A DNA stretch of 64,000 nt from Lachnospiraceae bacterium. Its GTDB lineage: Bacteria; Bacillota; Clostridia; Lachnospirales; Lachnospiraceae. Positions 58,776 to 64,000 of this stretch are shown here, piece after piece. The position numbers were made by a program, and so were the translations under genes. The DNA is taken from NCBI GenBank assembly GCA_015057635.1, contig SVEB01000086.1, positions 1-64,000 on the forward strand, read 5' to 3'. The notes under the pieces were generated by a model that saw only the letters and a program-made list of their open reading frames with translations, did no database searches and was not told where the DNA came from. Positions within the stretch are counted from its first letter, which is position 1; each line of letters begins with the position of its first letter.

Positions 58776-59003
58776 TTACTCCAGTTCATTCGGTACCACG
58801 AAGTTTTTGGAGTTGCATCCATTGGAAGTGGTGACTTTGGTGTTTGAGTCATTTCGGGTGCCATTCATATTTGTAGAGCAATTTTTGTCCGGTTCCGGGA
58901 TATCACCATCGCCGTATTCGGTATTATAGTCATAATCTAAATTAATGCCATTCTTAGCACCAGTATCTTTTTTTGGTGTTGCACGATTATTTTTAAATTC
59001 CAT
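58776..59003 (-). CDS. Small hydrophilic protein (75 aa), unknown
   Basis: The ATG at 59003 has an excellent ribosome site (GACAGGAGGACATT). The 75-residue product (MEFKNNRATPKKDTGAKNG..., DYDYNTEYGDGDIPEPDKN..., ending SNGCNSKNFVVPNELE) is rich in Asn, Asp, Gly and Thr, has two Cys, and has no hydrophobic segment. It looks disordered. Not recognised; possibly a spore- or envelope-associated small protein. Its stop codon lies 18 bp from palindrome D. Confidence 0.65.
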   Translation of the reverse strand: MEFKNNRATPKKDTGAKNGINLDYDYNTEYGDGDIPEPDKNCSTNMNGTRNDSNTKVTTSNGCNSKNFVVPNELE

Positions 59004-59207
59004 AATGTCCTCCTGTCAAAGTAAGATGATTGAATCATTATAGTATTTGAAAATCTGTTATTTTTATAATCGCAATTGCCTATAAGGATAAAAGAAGAAA
59101 TAATGTAAGAAATTAACGATAAACTTTGTGATTTTTTTTGAAACTTTTTGTCGAAGGAATGTATCTATTCCAATAGAAACAATCTTTTTTGGGGAGAAAA
59201 CAAAGAA

Positions 59208-60131
59208 ATGAAGAATAGAGCATTTGGCATAAGAAAATATGAAAGAAAAAAATATGAGAAAAGAAAATATGGAAAAAGAACATCATGGAGAGAAAAGAGA
59301 AGAAGAAAGAGGCTGATCGCAGTCACAGCCATGGCCGCCGGAATTGCGATTGCAGTGCCTATGGCATTTGGCACGGTGCAGAAAATTTCTGTGAGTGCGG
59401 GAAAGCAGGGCGGGCAGGAGACAGAAGCAAGCCGTGCTTTATCAGTAAGGGAAGAGGATGAACTCTTTAAGAAAATGGCGGAGAAAATAAGCTGGGAGCA
59501 GTACAGAAAGGATCTGGCTGCCTATCTGGAAAGCCACAAGGTCACATTTCATACAGTAGAGGAAAGTTATTTTGATAATACCCTTTTTATTGGGGATTCC
59601 CGCACATTAGGGCTTTCTCAGTTTGCCAGATTAGGAAAAGCGGATTACTTTTCCGATGCCGGTATGACGGTATTCAGCTTATTTAAGGCGAAAGTATCAG
59701 ATCGTAATTTTAGCCTGACGGATCTTCGGACACTGCTTAGCAGCCACAGGTATGAACGGATTTATCTGATGCTTGGAATCAATGAGATCGGATATCCGAT
59801 GGAAGGAATTAAGAAACAGTACAAGAAAGTGCTAGAGGAGATTCAGTCCCTTCAGCCGGATGCAGAAATTATATTGGAGGCCAATATGAATGTAGCAAGG
59901 AAAAAAGAGAAAGCCAACAAAAACTTCGCAGTCGAAAACATCAATACGCTGAATCAGATCATTGCGTCCTTCGCGGATCAGAAGCATATTTATTACATTG
60001 ATATCAATGAATCTGATGAGTTTGTGGATGAACAGGGATATTTAAAAGATGAAGTCTCAACAGACGGCGTGCATCCGAATGTTAGTTATTATCAAAGTTG
60101 GGCACAATGGCTGTGTGAGAATGCAATTTAG
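59208..60131 (+). CDS. Secreted or membrane-anchored SGNH/GDSL hydrolase
   Basis: A 307-residue protein with a very basic cytoplasmic N-terminus (residues 1-36, Lys/Arg-rich repeats KYERKKYEKRKYGKR), one hydrophobic anchor (about 38-60), and a C-terminal SGNH domain: TLFIGDSRTLGLSQF (Ser of block I in GDSR), LMLGINEIGYP (GxN-like block III) and STDGVHPNVSYYQSW (DxxH). It probably de-acetylates or hydrolyses a cell-wall polymer. GGGGAG at 59191 supports the ATG at 59208 over the TTG at 59148. The ECF sigma gene follows after 12 bp. Confidence 0.85.
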   Translation: MKNRAFGIRKYERKKYEKRKYGKRTSWREKRRRKRLIAVTAMAAGIAIAVPMAFGTVQKISVSAGKQGGQETEASRALSVREEDELFKKMAEKISWEQYRKDLAAYLESHKVTFHTVEESYFDNTLFIGDSRTLGLSQFARLGKADYFSDAGMTVFSLFKAKVSDRNFSLTDLRTLLSSHRYERIYLMLGINEIGYPMEGIKKQYKKVLEEIQSLQPDAEIILEANMNVARKKEKANKNFAVENINTLNQIIASFADQKHIYYIDINESDEFVDEQGYLKDEVSTDGVHPNVSYYQSWAQWLCENAI

Positions 60132-60143
60132 GGAGGAAATGAG

Positions 60144-60620
60144 TTGGAGACAAAAGAATGGTTTGTCCAGCAGGTAAAGTTATATGAGGCCGGAATGTAC
60201 CGGCTTGCGATGAGCATCCTGTATCATGAGGAGGATGCCAGGGACGCGGCACAGGAAGCAGTGTGCATCGCCTATCAAAAGATTGGCATGCTTCGGGATA
60301 AGGAACGGTTCCGACCATGGATCATGCGGATTCTGGCAAATGAATGCTATCGTATCCTGCGGGAAAAAAAGAAAGTGATTGTGACCGAAGATTGGGATGA
60401 GAAGATCACAGGAACATGGGAAATGCCGGACCGGCAGCTTTTACAGGCAATCGGAAAGTTAAATGAGGATATGAGGGCGGTGGTTGTTTTATTCTATTAC
60501 GAAGGTTTTAGCATAAAGGAAATCGCAGGCATTTTAAAATTATCAGAAAGCAATGTGAAAACAAGAATGTTTCGGGCGAGGAAACAGTTAAAGGAAATAT
60601 TGATGGAGGATGAGGAATGA
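60144..60620 (+). CDS. ECF-type RNA polymerase sigma factor
   Basis: A 158-residue sigma factor: region 2 (YRLAMSILYHEEDARDAAQEAVCIAYQKIGMLRDKERFRPWIMRILANECYRILRE) and region 4 (YYEGFSIKEIAGILKLSESNVKTRMFRARKQLKEIL), typical of ECF proteins. It starts with TTG, preceded by GGGAGG. The stop overlaps the start of the anti-sigma gene (ATGA-type coupling). Its target promoter cannot be told, but the operon usually autoregulates; the SGNH gene upstream may be part of the regulon. Confidence 0.92.
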   Translation: METKEWFVQQVKLYEAGMYRLAMSILYHEEDARDAAQEAVCIAYQKIGMLRDKERFRPWIMRILANECYRILREKKKVIVTEDWDEKITGTWEMPDRQLLQAIGKLNEDMRAVVVLFYYEGFSIKEIAGILKLSESNVKTRMFRARKQLKEILMEDEE

Positions 60621-61483
60621 GTGATAGATTTGAAGAAAGGCTACGAAAGATGGCAGAACAGGAGAAAAATTATGTGCCGGAATCTTTTTCAAGCAGAATC
60701 GATCAGGTACTTGAGGAGCTACCCAGGACAAGAAGAAAATCGGTTCCTTTTTTTAGAACAACAGGACTGGCGGCTGCGGCAGTTGCATTTCTTATCCTGC
60801 TGCCGAATTTAAATGAGAAAACGGCCTATGCGATGTCTGAGATCCCGATTTTAGGTCCCTTTTTTGAGGCGGTGACATTTAGAAGTTATGAAAAACATGA
60901 GGAGAATCAGGATATTTCCATTCAGATTCCGGAAATTGTCACAGAGGATGAGACAGAGGGGATAAAAGAGACGAATGCACGGATTCAGGGGTACATTACC
61001 AAACTGATGGATGAATTCTATACGGATTTAAATGCAAACAGTTATCTTCAAATGCAGGTGGGCTATCAGGTGATAACCAGCACCGATCAGTGGTTTACGC
61101 TGGATGTGGAGGCGGAGATTGTGATGGCCAGCTCTACCAACATAAGAAAGTTCTATCATATCTATGTGCCAACCGGTGAGATTATGGAACTTTCGGATTT
61201 GTTCCGGGAAGGATTTGATTATAAGCAGGTAATCTTAGATGAGATTAAGGAGCAGATGAGGGAAAATATGAAAGAGGATCCGAATATTTCTTACTGGAAT
61301 GGTGAGAAGGATATTGTTCAGGAATTTGATTTGATCGCGGAAGACCATAATTTTTATTTTAATGAAGAAGGAAAACTTGTGATCCCATTTGACGATTATG
61401 AGGTAGGACCGGGAAGTATGGGAAGTCCGGAGTTTATATTAGAGTCTCCTGAGATTTATCAAAATCTAATAGTTCAGCCATAG
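60617..61483 (+). CDS. Anti-sigma factor with DUF3298/RsiV-like outer domain
   Basis: A 288-residue membrane protein: short cytoplasmic sigma-binding N-terminus (residues 1-45), one transmembrane helix (LAAAAVAFLILLPNL, about 53-68) and an extracytoplasmic domain. The latter contains a DUF4179-like linker (YAMSEIPILGPFFEAVTFRSY) and a DUF3298-like C-terminus (GEIMELSDLFREGFDY..., FYFNEEGKLVIPFDDYEVGPGSMG), as in RsiV. In RsiV this part binds lysozyme; whether this one does is unknown. It overlaps the sigma gene by 4 bases. Confidence 0.9.
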   Translation: MSDRFEERLRKMAEQEKNYVPESFSSRIDQVLEELPRTRRKSVPFFRTTGLAAAAVAFLILLPNLNEKTAYAMSEIPILGPFFEAVTFRSYEKHEENQDISIQIPEIVTEDETEGIKETNARIQGYITKLMDEFYTDLNANSYLQMQVGYQVITSTDQWFTLDVEAEIVMASSTNIRKFYHIYVPTGEIMELSDLFREGFDYKQVILDEIKEQMRENMKEDPNISYWNGEKDIVQEFDLIAEDHNFYFNEEGKLVIPFDDYEVGPGSMGSPEFILESPEIYQNLIVQP

Positions 61484-61560
61484 TGAAAGAAGGCAAAATA
61501 TAAGAAAAAATAGCGAGACGTAGAATGTTATGTAAAAATAAAGGGAAAAATGTAAGAAAA

Positions 61561-61586
61561 CCATGAAAAAAATGTAAGAACTTACA
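61561..61586. promoter_or_regulatory. Upstream operator-like repeat (CCATGAAAAAAA-TGTAAGAACTTACA)
   Basis: TGTAAG-AA-CTTACA preceded by CCATGAAAAAAA. The same arrangement recurs 130 bp downstream at 61691-61716. No promoter is evident next to this copy; it may be an auxiliary operator. The surrounding 309-bp gap (61484-61792) is AT-rich with no gene. Confidence 0.5.
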
Positions 61587-61690
61587 AATAAACCATGATA
61601 ATTCTCAGAAAAAATGATTTAAAATTGCCTATCCAATGTGAAATATTACTAAAAAATTAATAATAAATATAATGATTATGACGAAAAATA

Positions 61691-61739
61691 CCATGAAAGA
61701 AATGTAAATATTTACAGTAAATTAGTGGGATGTTATAAT
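61691..61739 (+). promoter_or_regulatory. Promoter with palindromic operator overlapping -35
   Basis: CCATGAAAGAAA is followed by the perfect palindrome TGTAAATATTTACA (61703-61716). Its last six bases TTTACA form a -35, 17 bp from TATAAT (61734-61739). The secreted-protein gene starts 53 bp downstream. A dimeric regulator on this palindrome would directly block or recruit polymerase. Confidence 0.65.
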
Positions 61740-61792
61740 TGAATGGTAAATTATTGTATTTTTTATTAACAATAAACAAAAGGAGATAGGCT

Positions 61793-64000
61793 ATGAACAG
61801 ATTAAAGCGAAAATGGCTGTCAGTTTTGTTGGTAATCACTATGGTTATCGGTATGATGCCAACTGGGATTGTGCAGGCTGACGTAATAGCGAATGAGGAT
61901 TCATCTGTTTGGAACTTCCGCGGGGGCGAGGAGGGAGCTTATACAGGAACCGTAGAAGGCGAAACAGGCACATTTAACGGACTTACGATTGATGCCACGT
62001 CTGGTTCCTGTACTGCAGCAGATGGGAATACAGTAGTAACAGAAGGTACGATACTTAATGTGCCGGCCATGAAAGGAGCTGCCGTTTCTGTAGTGGCAGC
62101 AAAGACAGAAGCGGTATCCGGATCTGCAGTTTCCGGTGCAGCAATCACCGCTAATGGGGGATGGATGGAGAAAACAGAATCCGATCAGGAAGTGGTATAT
62201 TCTTATACACTTTCCGATGCTGAGACGAATGTTTCTCTTTTAATTGCCGGAACAATCTTATTAAAAGAGATTTCAGTAAAGGCACAGCAGGTAAGCGCGG
62301 CAAGCAGCAATATGATCGATGTATGGGATTTTGGTGCTGTGCAGTTAGACGAATCCAAGTATCATAACATGTTAACAGAGGATATCATCAATGCATGGTA
62401 TGAAGGGGTTGAACCTGGAACAAAGAGTGTGAATATCCCGGAATCCGTTAATATGGGCGGCGGACTTACCTGGACAAGCACAACAAGCAAATCGGACCGT
62501 TTAAGAACGATGAATACAAACTTGACAAGATGGGATGATAAACAGCCTCCTGTCATTGACGATGCATCGGATTTAAATGGTTATCTGTATGTAAATGGTG
62601 CTACACCGGATCGTTATTTTACAATCGAGTGTGAGAAGAATGATACCGTATCCATTTATATGTGGTTTGATAATTCTGCAGACGTTCTTTCCTTTGAAAG
62701 TGATGCTTACACCGCTACTTATCTGACAAAGGGTGCCGGAAACGGATATGCAGAAAAAGTTACCTTTATTGCAAAGGAAGCAGGTTCCTACAAGATCCAT
62801 GGCGCTAAGGCAGGAAAGCCAAGCTATGCACGTATCTTAAGAGAGTCTGCAACCAACGTTACAGTAGCAGGAACCGTTACCGTTCCGGAAGGAATGAATA
62901 CTGCTTATGAATTAGTATTCACACATCCGGTTACCGGAACAGAATATCGTACTGTTGTTTCAGACGGCATGTATGAGATCACGCTTCCAACAAGCAGTTT
63001 AGGGGTTACATATGCAATTTCCTTAGCAGGTACAAACGAATATATTATTACAAGCAATGGCACAGTTGAAGTCAACGTAAATGGAGCCACAGAAGATATT
63101 GTGATCGGTGCCGTTAATTTAAAAGAAGTGACAGGCCAGATCAAAGGTCTTACAGGCGAAGAAATTGCAAAACTTTCTTTAACATTTGCACAGCCGGAAG
63201 GAAAGATCTTCGTTCCGGAAGTATCTATCGATACGAGTGCGATGACTTATGCGGTAAGAGTGGAAAGCGGTGTGGAATATACCGTTATCGCAGATGGTGT
63301 AAATGATTACACAATGGATCTTGCCACATTTACGACAGAAGAAAATACTACAAAAGATATTACATTTACAGCAAAACCTACTTATGAAGTGACAATGAAC
63401 TATGTAGGCGTGACAAAGGAAGAAGTAAAATCCCTGACATTCACAAATTTAAAAGAAGAGGGATATGTGTATACCTTTAGCGCAGATGAAACCGTTATGC
63501 TTCGTGACGGTGTATACAGCGTAAAAGTAGCATCTACATTAGTACAGAAGCTGACATCTAATTTAGTAGTAGATGGAGCAGCAACGGAAAAGACTGTAAA
63601 ATTTGAGGCGGCAACAAGCTGGAATTTCTCCGATCCTGATTTTAAGGCAGCAGGAGGAGCTTACACATTTAACGGTTTAGTATTAGAAGGTGTGAAAGTC
63701 AATAATGCGAAGTATGCACTGGGCGCAAGCGGTTGTGCTATTCAGATTCCGGTAAATGGAGAAGCGATTATCAATATTTCCTATTGTTATCAGGCAGATG
63801 GCGTGATCGATGGCGTGCAGGCATTTGCAACAGATACGAAATCTACCTCTACAATTGAAACAGCATCCTATCATTACACCGGTGCTGCAGGATATGTGTC
63901 AGTTACATTTAACGGAACTTCTTATCTGACAGAAATCTCCGCAACTCCTGTGGTTGCATATAAAGAAACCATCACAGTTGGAAAGGATGGCGCAGATTAT
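61793..64000 (+). CDS. Large secreted multidomain surface protein (start; runs off right edge)
   Basis: Open for 736 codons to the window end, with AAAGGAGATAGG before the ATG. Signal peptide MNRLKRKWLSVLLVITMVIG, cleavage near VQA-DV. Then repeated modules: W-N-F-type beta domains (SVWNFRGGEEGAY at about 43; VWDFGAVQLDESKYHNM at about 180; TSWNFSDPDFKAAGGAYTFNG at about 605), a region with AVSGSAVSG-like turns, and carboxypeptidase-regulatory-like beta repeats (TVAGTVTVPEGMN...; EVTGQIKGLTGEE...; YEVTMNYVGVTKEEV...). From memory this layout resembles large clostridial pectinesterase or pectate-lyase surface proteins; no catalytic domain is visible yet. Confidence 0.8.
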   Translation, partial: MNRLKRKWLSVLLVITMVIGMMPTGIVQADVIANEDSSVWNFRGGEEGAYTGTVEGETGTFNGLTIDATSGSCTAADGNTVVTEGTILNVPAMKGAAVSVVAAKTEAVSGSAVSGAAITANGGWMEKTESDQEVVYSYTLSDAETNVSLLIAGTILLKEISVKAQQVSAASSNMIDVWDFGAVQLDESKYHNMLTEDIINAWYEGVEPGTKSVNIPESVNMGGGLTWTSTTSKSDRLRTMNTNLTRWDDKQPPVIDDASDLNGYLYVNGATPDRYFTIECEKNDTVSIYMWFDNSADVLSFESDAYTATYLTKGAGNGYAEKVTFIAKEAGSYKIHGAKAGKPSYARILRESATNVTVAGTVTVPEGMNTAYELVFTHPVTGTEYRTVVSDGMYEITLPTSSLGVTYAISLAGTNEYIITSNGTVEVNVNGATEDIVIGAVNLKEVTGQIKGLTGEEIAKLSLTFAQPEGKIFVPEVSIDTSAMTYAVRVESGVEYTVIADGVNDYTMDLATFTTEENTTKDITFTAKPTYEVTMNYVGVTKEEVKSLTFTNLKEEGYVYTFSADETVMLRDGVYSVKVASTLVQKLTSNLVVDGAATEKTVKFEAATSWNFSDPDFKAAGGAYTFNGLVLEGVKVNNAKYALGASGCAIQIPVNGEAIINISYCYQADGVIDGVQAFATDTKSTSTIETASYHYTGAAGYVSVTFNGTSYLTEISATPVVAYKETITVGKDGADY

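Noticed and set aside
1-64000. CRISPR arrays, rRNA genes and classical insertion sequences
   Set aside because: No regularly spaced direct repeats of CRISPR type, no rRNA-like sequence and no transposase frame were found on reading both strands.

Overview
The window is one continuous piece of a Bacillota chromosome, most likely an anaerobic gut or rumen Lachnospiraceae. This rests on the AT-rich base composition, strong AGGAGG ribosome sites, ABC sugar importers with LplA/LplB/YtcP-type subunits, DUF975 and CmpB-type membrane proteins, a GPH-family sugar symporter beside a beta-glucuronidase, and large secreted proteins of a kind common in that family. No species can be named from the sequence alone.

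Layout. 1-2020: right part of a small integrative element (integrase start at the left edge, two NUDIX genes, right attachment site made of a tRNA-Gly 3' end). 2271-9819: glycoside uptake operon (two permeases, binding lipoprotein, LacI regulator, GH42 beta-galactosidase, EEP-family hydrolase). 10271-14526: putative metallopeptidase lipoprotein, flavinylated extracellular reductase, YdjM-like protein. 14694-18132: heterodimeric ABC exporter. 18366-23210: glucuronide locus (symporter, AraC regulator, GH2 beta-glucuronidase). 23470-26266: chemoreceptor, a chemoreceptor remnant and an acetyltransferase. 26369-31705: two-component system next to a MacB/Bce-like ABC transporter. 31904-39956: alpha/beta hydrolase, S9, S41 and M3 peptidases, and a sigma-70-like protein without region 4. 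40227-45949: Ugp-like ABC importer plus a phosphodiesterase, preceded by Pho-box-like repeats; its first permease gene carries an in-frame stop. 46594-47431: small membrane and cytosolic proteins. 47798-51650: tRNA-Gly(GCC) carrying a second integrative element of about 3.8 kb with decayed integrases and an AraC/MFS cargo pair. 52261-60131: nucleotidyltransferase, chemoreceptor, DUF975 protein, SurE, CYP152-type P450, SGNH protein. 60144-64000: ECF sigma/anti-sigma pair and the start of a large secreted protein that runs off the right edge.

The least conventional signal is a family of at least five long palindromes (near 18.2, 33.1, 37.8, 53.2 and 58.6 kb). Each has a CAGACAG / CTGTCTG cap, and most carry a conserved imperfect middle block (GTTCCGGAATGTCCGG ... 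CTCATGACGAAC). The inner and outer stems are almost unrelated in sequence between copies, yet nearly perfectly self-complementary within a copy. Four of the five lie exactly between convergent genes. They look like a dispersed family of oversized bidirectional terminators or palindromic repeats.

Other points of note: two tRNA-Gly elements with the same right-end architecture and TGAGTAC arm repeats; a 14-bp sequence shared by the promoters of the symporter and beta-glucuronidase genes; TTAACA boxes at an exact 21-bp period before the Ugp-like operon; and several single-base lesions (stop in the permease, possible start-codon loss in a chemoreceptor).
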